The notes below the pieces were generated by a model. It saw only the letters and a list, made by a program, of their open reading frames with translations, did no database searches and was not told where the DNA came from. From the NCBI GenBank assembly GCA_017394805.1, contig JAFPXC010000014.1, positions 1 to 53,844 on the forward strand: a stretch of DNA of 53,844 nt. Direction: 5' to 3'. Shown here in pieces: positions 1-9,700 of the stretch; positions within the stretch are counted from its first letter, which is position 1, and each line of letters opens with the position of its first letter. The position numbers were made by a program, and so were the translations under genes. Source of the DNA: Clostridia bacterium. GTDB taxonomy: Bacteria > Bacillota > Clostridia > Christensenellales > CAG-1252.

Positions 1-1284
1 GTCTTCAATAGTGGCGACGTGCAGACCGTTGACGTCGCTTTGTCCGATCTCGAGGGCGACAACAACGCCTACTATATCGCGGGCGACAGCGCGGGCGAGA
101 GCGGCTGGGCCGTCGGTCAATGGAAATACGTAGTGCCCACGCCCAAGACCTTGGTCTCCATCGCCGCCGAATACACGGGCAGCGATGTGACCGTGGGCAA
201 GAGCGTCTCCAAAGATGATATCACGGTTACGGCCACCTATTCGGACGAAACCTCCGAAGTGGTCACCGAGGATATCACCCTTGACTACGACTCGTCCGAA
301 GTGGCGGAGAACGTCACCGTCACCGTGACCTACGGCGGCAAGACGGCCACCTTCAAAATCAACGTGGTAGCCGCCACGCCCGAATGGACGGCCAGCGAAA
401 TCACGCAAATCGTCTATTTCACCAATCCCGACAGCACGGACGTATACGCCTACGTGTGGGTTGGCACGGGCGAAGACAAGCACGAATTGAAAGCGTGGGC
501 GGACAAAGAGCAAGCCAAGTACGAGTCGGATAACGCGTACGGCCAAAAGGTCTACAGCTATACCTTCTCGGTCAGTTACACCAACATTATCTTCGTGTTT
601 GGCGACAAACAAACCGTAGATATCGACCTCACCAAACTTGCCGAGGGCAACAATGCGTACTACGTGGATGGAGACGAAGCCAACGGTGAAGGCAAGTGGG
701 CCGTCGGTCAATGGAAATACGTCGCGCCCACACCCAAGACCTTGGTCTCCATCGCCGCCGAATACACGGGCAGCGATGTGACCGTGGGCAAGAGCGTCTC
801 CAAGGACGATATCGCCGTTACGGCCACCTATTCGGACGAATCGACCGCCGCCGTGACCGACTTCGCCATCGGCGAGTACGATAACACCGCCGCCGGCAAC
901 GTCATCGTCACCATTACCTACCAAGAGAAGACCGCCACCATCACCGTGGTCTTCGTCGAGGAAGAGGAAGAACTCACCCGCACCGTCTATTTCACCGACA
1001 ACTTCAAGTGGGGCAGCGCCAACGGCGGCAAGATCTATGCCTACGTCTTCAAAGGCAAGGCCCCCTATAAAGATTGGCCCGGCGAATTGATGACCTACGT
1101 CGAGAATAACTCGGACGAGGACGCCGTATACGGCTACACCTTCTCCACCGAGTACGACACCATCATCTTCTCCAACGGAGACGGCACGCAGACCATCGAC
1201 ATCACGTTGGGTGAGGACAATGCCTACTACTGCTCGGGTTGGAGCGACGGCAGCGTCACCGTAGGCACTTGGAACAGAGCGTAA
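1..1284 (+). CDS. Secreted starch-binding protein, CBM26-like and Big_3 modules (5' end missing)
   Basis: The reading frame is open from base 1 and ends at TAA 1282-1284, so the N-terminus lies outside the window; the GTG at 19 is inside the protein. Visible modules in order: the end of a CBM26-like domain (to about 130), a Big_3-type Ig domain (about 145-365), a full CBM26-like domain (about 385-720), a second Big_3 domain (about 735-955) and a third CBM26-like domain (970-1281). The CBM modules show the TVYFTDNFKW start, a WPG motif, a DTIIFSNGDG-like strand and a final NAYY, as in starch-binding CBM26 of Gram-positive amylases. No catalytic domain is visible in this part; a glycoside hydrolase upstream cannot be excluded. 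The role is probably extracellular starch binding, in line with the amylase and pullulanase downstream. CBM26 assignment is by pattern, not by search. Confidence 0.85.
   Translation, partial: VFNSGDVQTVDVALSDLEGDNNAYYIAGDSAGESGWAVGQWKYVVPTPKTLVSIAAEYTGSDVTVGKSVSKDDITVTATYSDETSEVVTEDITLDYDSSEVAENVTVTVTYGGKTATFKINVVAATPEWTASEITQIVYFTNPDSTDVYAYVWVGTGEDKHELKAWADKEQAKYESDNAYGQKVYSYTFSVSYTNIIFVFGDKQTVDIDLTKLAEGNNAYYVDGDEANGEGKWAVGQWKYVAPTPKTLVSIAAEYTGSDVTVGKSVSKDDIAVTATYSDESTAAVTDFAIGEYDNTAAGNVIVTITYQEKTATITVVFVEEEEELTRTVYFTDNFKWGSANGGKIYAYVFKGKAPYKDWPGELMTYVENNSDEDAVYGYTFSTEYDTIIFSNGDGTQTIDITLGEDNAYYCSGWSDGSVTVGTWNRA
106..819 (+). repeat. Direct repeat, two nearly identical copies 591 bp apart
   Basis: The segment at about 106-228 recurs at about 697-819 with only a handful of differences. 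Both copies encode the end of a CBM26-like module plus the first half of a Big_3 domain. The 591-bp period equals 197 codons, so this is an in-frame module duplication. The remaining part of each unit is far less similar at the DNA level, which suggests recent duplication or gene conversion limited to the Big_3 start. Confidence 0.85.
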
Positions 1285-1343
1285 GCGCTTGCGCTAAGGC
1301 AAATAAAGCGAAAAACGACTATTTCTAAAAAGGAGATGGTATT

Positions 1344-4184
1344 GTGAACAAGAAGATACTAACCATTTTTGTAGCACTCATGCTGGTGTGCGTGTTGGTG
1401 TTCGTCTTCGCCGCTTGCGGTGAAAACAAGAACGACACGACCGATCCCGACAACGGGCAGACCTCCACCGACAATCAAGGCGGCGGTCAATCGGGCGCGA
1501 ATAACGGCACGAACACGGGCACGAACTCGGGTACGAGCACCGGTACGAACACCGGTACGAATTCGGGTACCGGCAACACGTCCGCAGATTTGGTGGCCAA
1601 GTACCACATCTATTTCTATACGGGCGCGACGGCCACGCAGGTGGAGACCATTTCGGGCGTCAAAGCGGGCGATCCCATCACCGCTCCCGCCGATCCCATG
1701 CTCGCCTACAACCAATTCGACGGCTGGTACACCGACTACGGCACCTACCAAAACAAGTTCGAGTTCGGCACTATGCCCGCCGGCGACGTTTGTCTGTACG
1801 CCAAATGGACGTCCACGGTGTCCGAGGGTGAACTCGGCGAGTACGAGCAGGGCTTGGTGGCCAGCAGTCAGGAGGGACACCTCTACATTCACTATCGCCG
1901 CTTCGACAGCAAGGCCGAGAGTTACGAGCCCCTCAACCTGTGGGTATGGCCGTACGGCTTCACCGGTAGGGAATTCGATTGGAACCGCGACGCGTCGGGC
2001 AAGGTTGTGCTGGACACGGCGGGCGCGATGTGCGACGTAGACCTCACCAAGATCTACAACGACGCGGGCAAGGACGGCAAGCAGGAGTTGCAATTCCTCA
2101 AGAACGCGGGCGCCTATACCGCGGGCTCCATCAAGGACCCCGCCAACTATATGGACGAGCGCTTCGGCTTCCTCATCGTCTACAAGGACAGCAAGAATAT
2201 CGAAGGTTCGCATTGGCGTTCGGACGGCAACGCCGACCAACTCTTCACGGTTCGTGACGCCGTGTGGGACAACGGCAGCATCCATATCTTCTGCGTGCAG
2301 GACAACGTCTCCGACTACGTGTTCCACCTCTCCGAGCAAGAGGAGATCGTCAACCCCTACGAGAACGACGACGGCACGCACGTCAGCTACGCCAACGTCA
2401 ACAGTTCCGAGACCATCAAGGTTCAATACGGCACCAAGATCTTCGACACGGTGTCGGGCGTCGGCTACCAAATCATGGTCAGCAGTTTCGCCGACAGCAA
2501 CGGCGACGGCATGGGCGACATTCGAGGCATCATCGAGAATTTCGACTACCTCAAGTCCCTCCATATCGACGCGTTGTGGCTCACCCCCATTCAACTCTCG
2601 GACAGCTACCACGGCTACGATATCATCGACTACAAGCAGATCGATCCCAAGTTCGGCACCCTTGCCGACTACAAAGAACTGCTCACCTTGTGCCACCAAA
2701 ACGGCATGAAGGTCATCATGGACTTGGTGCTCAATCACACCTCCACCAACAACGTATGGTTCCAAAAATCCGCCAAAATGGTGGTAGAGGACGGCATCGA
2801 CTACCGCAGTTACTATCAATGGCGCAATCACACGGTGGAGAAGAATCTTTCGAGCGATTGGTACCCCTACAGCGAGTACAATTACAGCTACTACGGCAAG
2901 TTCTCCCCCAGTATGCCCGAACTCAACTACGACTACCAAGGCACGCGTGACGCCATCGCGGACGTGGCCAAGTATTGGTTGGGCATTTTGGGCGACGGTA
3001 CGGGCGTAGACGGCTTCCGCATCGACGCGGTCAAGCACATCTACATGGCCGACGAAGTGGACAAAGCCCCCGGCGATATCGTCATTTCCGACTACGACCA
3101 AGCCACCCAAACCGACTACAGCAGCAACCTTACCAAGAACCTCAACTTCTTCTGCTGGTTCGTCAACCAGATCAAAGCCGAATATCCCAACGCCTATATG
3201 GTGGGTGAGAATTTCGACGGCAACGCCTACAACGTCGCGCCTTACTACGAGGCCTACGACGGTATGTTGGACTTCTATATGTACTACAACTTCGGACAGT
3301 TGTCTATGTATCCCACGGCCGCGGCGGCCTTGTCGGGCGCCAACAGCGCGGTAGACGCTTCCAACTCTCAACCCAAAGGCGAAAACACCGGCTCTCTCCT
3401 GTTCGGCTCTTGGTGCTATCCCGGCGTGTTGGATACGCAGGAGCGTTACAGTCAGGCCGCGACGGGCAGTCGCGACGTAATGGGCAGTCTGTTCTCGTCC
3501 AACCACGACATTCCCCGTCTGGTCAACAACTGCGTGCGCGACGACCTCGGCAACGGCAAGTGGCAGGCGGGTACGGTCAGCGCTTCCAATAGCGGCAGGG
3601 CGCAACTCTACGCCAAAGCCGTCTTGGGCGCCATGATGACCATGCCCGGCATCAGCTGGATTTACTACGGCGACGAGATCGGCATGAGCAGCAACTATCT
3701 CGCGGGGCAGAACGCCCAAAGCCCCCACGTGGATAGGCAATACCGTCAACCCTTCAAGTGGACCACCAAGGATTGGGACGAAGCGGGCGGTAGCCGATAC
3801 ATCACCCACTTCAGCATCTCGGGCGACGAGACCTATTGGGTGGAGTGGGACGCCTACAATACCCAGCTGGCGGGCGTAGCCGAGCAACAGGCGGATCCCA
3901 ATTCCTACCTCAACTACGTCAAGTATTGGACGGATAAGAAATCCACCGACGACGTCCTGCGCTTCGGCTCGTACGAATTTATTCGCGCTTGGGGCAACCA
4001 AGCCGCGCAACTTCTCTCGTTCAAGCGCACCTACAACGGCACGACCTACTGGTGCCTGACCAACTTCGGCACGGACAACGCGGACGTGTCTTCCATGGTC
4101 AATACGGGCTCCGTCAAGTATGCCCAAGGCTTGAGCGGCGGTTCCTTGGCGGGCGGTTGCACCCTCGTCATCAAGGTGAACTGA
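1344..4184 (+). CDS. Alpha-amylase family GH13 lipoprotein
   Basis: Endo-acting alpha-glucan hydrolase, probably alpha-amylase or neopullulanase-like, anchored outside the membrane as a lipoprotein. A GTG start is chosen because AGGAG lies at 1331-1335. The signal peptide ends in lipobox FAAC (Cys25). An Asn/Gly/Thr-rich linker follows (about 30-80), then an InlB-type repeat (about 85-155), a PUD/CBM41-like beta domain (about 170-330) and the GH13 barrel (from about 370). Catalytic residues are visible: nucleophile Asp561 in DGFRIDAVKH, acid/base Glu622 in VGENFDG and Asp722 in SSNHDIPR; region I is VIMDLVLNH. The gene precedes the next lipoprotein by 10 bases in the same operon. All catalytic residues are present, so activity is expected; exact specificity is not readable from sequence alone. 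Confidence 0.93.
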   Translation: MNKKILTIFVALMLVCVLVFVFAACGENKNDTTDPDNGQTSTDNQGGGQSGANNGTNTGTNSGTSTGTNTGTNSGTGNTSADLVAKYHIYFYTGATATQVETISGVKAGDPITAPADPMLAYNQFDGWYTDYGTYQNKFEFGTMPAGDVCLYAKWTSTVSEGELGEYEQGLVASSQEGHLYIHYRRFDSKAESYEPLNLWVWPYGFTGREFDWNRDASGKVVLDTAGAMCDVDLTKIYNDAGKDGKQELQFLKNAGAYTAGSIKDPANYMDERFGFLIVYKDSKNIEGSHWRSDGNADQLFTVRDAVWDNGSIHIFCVQDNVSDYVFHLSEQEEIVNPYENDDGTHVSYANVNSSETIKVQYGTKIFDTVSGVGYQIMVSSFADSNGDGMGDIRGIIENFDYLKSLHIDALWLTPIQLSDSYHGYDIIDYKQIDPKFGTLADYKELLTLCHQNGMKVIMDLVLNHTSTNNVWFQKSAKMVVEDGIDYRSYYQWRNHTVEKNLSSDWYPYSEYNYSYYGKFSPSMPELNYDYQGTRDAIADVAKYWLGILGDGTGVDGFRIDAVKHIYMADEVDKAPGDIVISDYDQATQTDYSSNLTKNLNFFCWFVNQIKAEYPNAYMVGENFDGNAYNVAPYYEAYDGMLDFYMYYNFGQLSMYPTAAAALSGANSAVDASNSQPKGENTGSLLFGSWCYPGVLDTQERYSQAATGSRDVMGSLFSSNHDIPRLVNNCVRDDLGNGKWQAGTVSASNSGRAQLYAKAVLGAMMTMPGISWIYYGDEIGMSSNYLAGQNAQSPHVDRQYRQPFKWTTKDWDEAGGSRYITHFSISGDETYWVEWDAYNTQLAGVAEQQADPNSYLNYVKYWTDKKSTDDVLRFGSYEFIRAWGNQAAQLLSFKRTYNGTTYWCLTNFGTDNADVSSMVNTGSVKYAQGLSGGSLAGGCTLVIKVN
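1505..1575 (+). repeat. 12-bp coding microrepeat (NTGT/NSGT linker)
   Basis: Tandem units of about 12 bases with the core ACGAAC(A/T)CGGG(T/C) encode an Asn-Thr-Gly-Thr-rich spacer between the lipid anchor and the first folded domain of the amylase lipoprotein. Such linkers commonly vary in length between strains by slippage. Confidence 0.8.
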
Positions 4185-4194
4185 TGGAGGCGAT

Positions 4195-6744
4195 ATGAAA
4201 ACGCGTAGAGTTTTAACGATTCTATTGGCTATCCTGTTGGTGGCGGTCGTTGCGGTCACGTTGTTCGCGTGCAAAGACAAGACCAAGCCCAACGAGGATA
4301 CGCCGAGCAATAATACGGGCAATACCGATACTCCCGGCGGCAATACCGACACCCCCGGCGGCAACACCGATCCCTCTGGTGGCAACACCACGCCCGGCGG
4401 CAATACCGACGTGGATACGTCCATCTCCGTACCCACGGGGCTTGCGGTCAGCGGTAGCAAAGCCAGTTGGAAGCGCGTGACGGGCGCCAACTTCGAGTTG
4501 GAAGTCAACGGCACCGTCATCAACGTAGGCAACGCCATCAACTACGATTTGCTCAATATGACCAATCCCCCCGCCGACGGCAAGTTCACCTTGCGCGTGC
4601 GCGCTACCAAAGACGGTAAAGCGAGCGCGTGGAGCGAGGCGGTCACCTTCACCTATGTAGCGGTGCAGGTGGTCAATCCCACCGTCACGGGGCTTACGGG
4701 CACCACGATGACCTGGACGGCGTCTTCCAACGCCCTCTATCCCTTGGTCACCGTCGGCACCACCGAGTACAAATTGGCGGCGGACGCCACTTCCTACGAC
4801 CTTGCTTCGGTCGCGGCGAAGAGCGACGTCACCCTGACCTACGTAGCGGACGGGGTCTACTACAAGAATAGCGCCACCGTGCGCCTTACCTACGATCCCG
4901 CCACCGCCACCTTGGCCTACGCCGCACCCGCGAAGGCCTATATGGTGGGCGAAGTGTTGCGCTTCGACAAGGTAGAGGGCGCCAACGCCTACTACTTCCA
5001 AGACGTGCAAGGCCGTATCACGGCTTTGACGGGCGAGGAGATCAACGACCTCGCCAACGACCGCTTTGCGCACCTGCTCATCAAACAAATGTGGGCGGGC
5101 AACACCGACTTGGGCATTGCGGACTCCGCGCCTGTCGAGATCACCTATTTCGAGGGCGACGAGAGCGATCCCTTCCTCGTCAAGGATGTTTCCGACCTTC
5201 GTTATATCGAGTATTACGAGGCCGTGGCGCAGACCACGGGTGTCGTCTACCACTACAAGTTGGCGGCGGACGTCACCTTCGAGGACTATACGCCCAAGAA
5301 CGACGAGGAGTACAGCAACTTCTACAATCTGGGCAGTTTCTCGGGCGTTTTGGACGGAGACGACCACTCGCTCAAGAACGTCGTCGTCTACTACAAAGAC
5401 GGCTATTCGTCCATCTTCGACAATATCACCGAGACGGGCGTTATCCGCAATATCAACATAGAGAATACCAAGTGGCGCACCTGGACCAACCGCACCAACG
5501 ACGGCATTATGCACGAGAAGGGCGGCGAGGTGGCCGTCTTGGCCTACACCAACCGCGGCACCATCGAGGGCGTCAACCTCATGTCGGGCGCCATCACGGC
5601 GGCCAAGGACGGCGCGGCGGGCTTGGTGAGCATCAACCGCGGTGTCATTCGCAACTGCACCGTCGGTGAAGCGGTCACCGTCACGGGCGTCAACGAAGTG
5701 GGCGCCATCGCCATCTACAACGCGGGCACCATCGAGGGTTGCGTCAACCACGCCACCGTCAAGGGCTCCATGTCCGTGGGCGGCATCGTCGGCCGCAACG
5801 CCGGTCTCGTCACCAAGTGCGGCAACGACGGCGCGGTCTCGGGCGACAACACCGTGGGCGGTCTGGTCGGCTACAACTACAACGTCAAGGACGTTGACGG
5901 CGGTATGCAATACGACACGATGGTCAGCCTGTCCTACAACAAGGGCACGGTCACGGCGTTCCGCAATGCGGGCGGCTTGGTCGGTCGCAACGGTTCCACG
6001 GGTGCCAACGAGTTGGGCGGCAACCGCATGAGCGAGAGTTACGCCAACGCGGGCGTCTTCGGTTGCTACAACCAGGGCGACGTGTCGGGCGCGTTCTCCA
6101 CGGGCGGCCTTATCGGTGAAAACCGCGCCTACAACGAGACGGGCGAGGGCTATCGGTTCGGCGTCTTCGGTTGCTACTCTTCGGGCGACGTGCAAGCCGT
6201 GGATTGCAACGTATTGTATTTCGTCAATACCAAGGGATGGGGCGCCGTGTACGCCTACGCTTGGAACGACGAGAGCAAGACAAACGACGGTGCGTGGCCC
6301 GGCAATCAATGCGTCGAGGTAGGCACCAACGAATATGGGCAGGCCATCTGCGCCGTGGTCGTTTCCTCGGCGTGCGATATGGTCATCTTCAACGACGGCG
6401 GCGACAACAAGACCGCTGATATCGCTTTTACCACGTTGCGGAACGGCTTTTATCTCAACGACGACGGCTCGTACGGCAACTACGCCTACGACGGCAGTCA
6501 CGGCAGATACAATATGACTTTGGGCTACCTCACCGGCTACAACAACGCCGTTTCGGATTGTTACTACGCGGTGTGGACCGAGTGTTCGTACGTCACGGTG
6601 GGCGGCACCGAGACTTCCGTCGAGCAGCTTTCCGTCACTACCGACAGGCAAGCCATGACGGCGAAACTCAACGCGGCGGTGGGCGCTACGGCGTTCGCCA
6701 CGACGGACGGCTACCCCGTGTTGGCATGGGAATTACAGGATTAG
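4195..6744 (+). CDS. GLUG-repeat lipoprotein with an embedded CBM26-like module
   Basis: Surface lipoprotein, 849 residues, with no recognisable catalytic site. ATG 4195 has GGAGG at 4186-4190. The lipobox cysteine is Cys26 (TLFAC), followed by a TPGGNTD linker. Two FN3-like domains come next (about 80-240), then a segment typical of proteins that carry GLUG motifs (about 320-430). A run of GLUG motifs follows (about 440-665; examples VGGIVGRNAG, VGGLVGYN, STGGLIGEN), a right-handed beta-helix type of fold. A CBM26-like module (about 669-765, with VLYFVNTKGW and WPGN) sits before the last GLUG-type strand (LGYLTGYNNAVSDCYY). It lies 10 bases after the amylase stop and 10 before the next lipoprotein, so it is almost surely cotranscribed and likely helps hold starch at the cell surface. 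Domain limits are estimates. Confidence 0.88.
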   Translation: MKTRRVLTILLAILLVAVVAVTLFACKDKTKPNEDTPSNNTGNTDTPGGNTDTPGGNTDPSGGNTTPGGNTDVDTSISVPTGLAVSGSKASWKRVTGANFELEVNGTVINVGNAINYDLLNMTNPPADGKFTLRVRATKDGKASAWSEAVTFTYVAVQVVNPTVTGLTGTTMTWTASSNALYPLVTVGTTEYKLAADATSYDLASVAAKSDVTLTYVADGVYYKNSATVRLTYDPATATLAYAAPAKAYMVGEVLRFDKVEGANAYYFQDVQGRITALTGEEINDLANDRFAHLLIKQMWAGNTDLGIADSAPVEITYFEGDESDPFLVKDVSDLRYIEYYEAVAQTTGVVYHYKLAADVTFEDYTPKNDEEYSNFYNLGSFSGVLDGDDHSLKNVVVYYKDGYSSIFDNITETGVIRNINIENTKWRTWTNRTNDGIMHEKGGEVAVLAYTNRGTIEGVNLMSGAITAAKDGAAGLVSINRGVIRNCTVGEAVTVTGVNEVGAIAIYNAGTIEGCVNHATVKGSMSVGGIVGRNAGLVTKCGNDGAVSGDNTVGGLVGYNYNVKDVDGGMQYDTMVSLSYNKGTVTAFRNAGGLVGRNGSTGANELGGNRMSESYANAGVFGCYNQGDVSGAFSTGGLIGENRAYNETGEGYRFGVFGCYSSGDVQAVDCNVLYFVNTKGWGAVYAYAWNDESKTNDGAWPGNQCVEVGTNEYGQAICAVVVSSACDMVIFNDGGDNKTADIAFTTLRNGFYLNDDGSYGNYAYDGSHGRYNMTLGYLTGYNNAVSDCYYAVWTECSYVTVGGTETSVEQLSVTTDRQAMTAKLNAAVGATAFATTDGYPVLAWELQD
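4321..4410 (+). repeat. 21-bp coding repeat (NTDTPGG linker)
   Basis: Three full 21-base units (4321-4341, 4342-4362, 4363-4383), a shortened 18-base unit and a partial unit encode NTDTPGG-type heptads after the lipobox. This is a flexible spacer between membrane anchor and folded domains. Confidence 0.85.
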
Positions 6745-6754
6745 GAGGCAAAAA

Positions 6755-9700
6755 ATGAAGAAAAAACTATTTTTTGTGCTGATGATATGTGTGCTGGCGG
6801 CCATCGTCGCCGTCTCCTTTACGGGCTGTAAAGGCGACAAGTTGCCCAGCGTACGCAATTTGAACGTCACCGACGACGGCTATCTCTCGTGGGGTGCAGT
6901 CGAGGGCGCGGACGGCTACGTCATCTATTTCAACGACAACGAGGCCGACCGTTTCTACCTCACCAACACCTACATCTCCATCGACGAGCCCGAGATCAAG
7001 AGCGTGTTGAAGAGCGGTCAAAAGAACAACGTCTACATTCGTGCGGTCACCTTGGACAGCAAGAAATTGCCCGCCAAGACCTCCGACCGTAGCAAGATCA
7101 TCTTCAACTACTCCCGCAAGTTGGCCACCCCCAACAAGATCAAGATGAGCAAAGAGCGCTTCTCTTGGCGTGGCGTGACGGATGCGGAGGACTACAAGGC
7201 CTATGTCCGCCGCTCGGGTGAGACCACGGGCACTTTGTACGATATGACGTGGGTCACGGGCACCGCTTCGGTCACGGGCACCATCAACGACCTTGCGGAC
7301 GGCAATATGTACTACGTTTCCATCGTCGCCACCGCCGAGGGCTACGAGTCGAGCGATCCTTCGGACGAAGTTCCCTACGATCGCACCGCGACCAACGTCA
7401 GCGACCTCACCTACACGGCGTATGCGGGCACGGCTTCGGCCACGATGGGCGTGGACTTCGAGGACGCCGCTTTGATGGTTGCCACCGTCACCGCCGCCGA
7501 GGGCGCGGAGTTCCGCGTGTCGGATAGCACGGGCAAGGCCTACACGGTCTCCACCGCCACGGCCGCCAACGCCGGCGACTACGTGCTGACGCTCAACACC
7601 AATTCGGGCAACGTCACCGTATCGGCCATCGCTTCCTATTATATCTACGTCAACGGCGACGCGGGCACCAAACTCGCGTTCAACGCCGCGACGGGCGTCT
7701 ATACCGTCAACGTCACGTTGAAGGACGGCGACAACTACGTCGTCAAGAACGGTGCGGGCGAGCTCGTCACCACCTACACGGACGACAGTGCCAACCAAGG
7801 CTCGTCCGTCACCGCCGGCAGTTACGCCATTCGCGTGGACAAGGACGCCAAAGTGAGCGTCAGCAAGGGCGCTTCCGCCGACACGGGCGAGAGCAAACCC
7901 GTCTCGCGCGACGGACAATGGGCGGTCACCTTTGACTACAACTACGAGGGCGCACCCGCCGCTTTGGTGGAATACGCCACCGACGGTCGTCCCGTTCCCA
8001 CTCCCGCCGAGCCTTTGCGCGCGGGCTACAAGTTCGAGGGCTGGTTCGCCGACAGTTATTGCCTCATCGAGGCGGCGTTCGGCAAGAAGCAGAGCAACTT
8101 CGCCATCACTTGTCCCACCACCTTGTACGCCAAGTGGACGGTTGACAGTACGGCGGTCGTCGAGCACACCACCCACGAGGATACCAACGGCGACGGCAAG
8201 TGCGACGTGTGCGGCAAGACCATCGCCACCGTATGCACCGATCACGTAGACGCCAACGGCGACGGCAAGTGCGACGTGTGCGGCGCTACGGTCACCACCA
8301 ACAAGTGCACCAAGCATATCGACCGCAACGGCGACAAGAAGTGCGACAACTGCGGCGCGCTCATCGAGAGCAGCGTCACCGTGGACACCAAGGGCACCAT
8401 CTACTTCGACGTGTCCGCCGAGGACGTGGCTTGGTTCACCGCCGACAACGCCGTCCTCAATATGCACGTTTGGTACGCCGACGGCACCAACAACGGCTTC
8501 CCCGGCCCCAAGATGACTTACAACAGCGCGTTGGGCTACTACGAGGCCGAGTATTACACCAACCGCGTCGTCAAGGGCGTGCTGTTCACGCGCAACAATC
8601 CCACGCTCAATCCCCAAGAGGGCGAGCAGACCGAGTGGAACCGAGTGGAACTCACCGACTTCACCTTCGACGCCAATCGTCCCGTGTACAAGCTTCTCAG
8701 CTATTACAAGAACGAGGAGACGGGTTACACCACCTCTACGGGCGCTTGGATCAAGGTGGGTGAGCAAATCAACGTCAAGGGCGACGGCAAACTGTACGTC
8801 GACTTCCGCGATATCAGTTGGTTTACGGATGCCGGCGCGGACGTGCGCGCGTATATATGGTACACGGACGGCACCGACAACGGCGCCTACCCCGGCAAGG
8901 CCGTTACCTACACGACGGACGCTTCCTCCAAGCGTTATTCGGCCTACGTGGACTACTTCACCGACAAGACCGTCGCGGGCGTCATCTTCACTCGCAACGA
9001 TCCCGCCACGGGCACCGAGTGGAACAAGATAGAGTTGCAGGGCGAGGGCTTCGTCTTCAATCCCGCCTTGCCCGCCTACCGCGTCACCGCGTTGGGCGCC
9101 ATCTTCGAGGGCTATTGGGAGAGCGAGGCGGACGCTTTGGCGTCTCCCACCGATTACGGCAGCATCGAGGATGAGGACGGCGACAAGACCGCCTACTTCT
9201 ATCTCGATATGTCCGCCGTCACTTGGTTCGGCGACAACGATCCCGTCGTCAAGGCGCGCATCGTCTACGCGGACAACACCGTCAACGCCAAGGGCGGCGA
9301 AGTGGCCGCGATGGACGGCAATCTCTTCAAGTGGGGCTACAACGGCGCCAAAGTCGTCAAGAGCATCACCATCTTGCGTTGCGCCCCCGCTACGGGCGAC
9401 GTGTGGAACAGCTTCGACGTGTCCCTGTCTTCGGACGCCACCAAAGAGATCATCGTCGTCGGCAGTCTTACGGATACCGCGGTCTATACCTACGCGGATA
9501 AGGATGCTTCGGGCGATCCCGTAGTCGTCACCACCCGCACGGTCTACTTCACCGACAACTACAAGTGGGTAGACAACGGCGGCAAGATCTACGCCTACGT
9601 CTTCAAGCGCGCCAACAATTCCTTTATGACGCAGTGGCCCGGCAACTTGTGCGATTATGCCTACAACAACGACAACAACGAGGCCGTCTACAGCTTCACC

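Noticed and set aside
1359..4541. Long minus-strand open frame over the amylase gene
   Set aside because: It is antisense to a gene with complete GH13 catalytic motifs, has no ribosome site, and its sequence is the Val/Gly/Arg-rich type that arises opposite G+C-rich codons.
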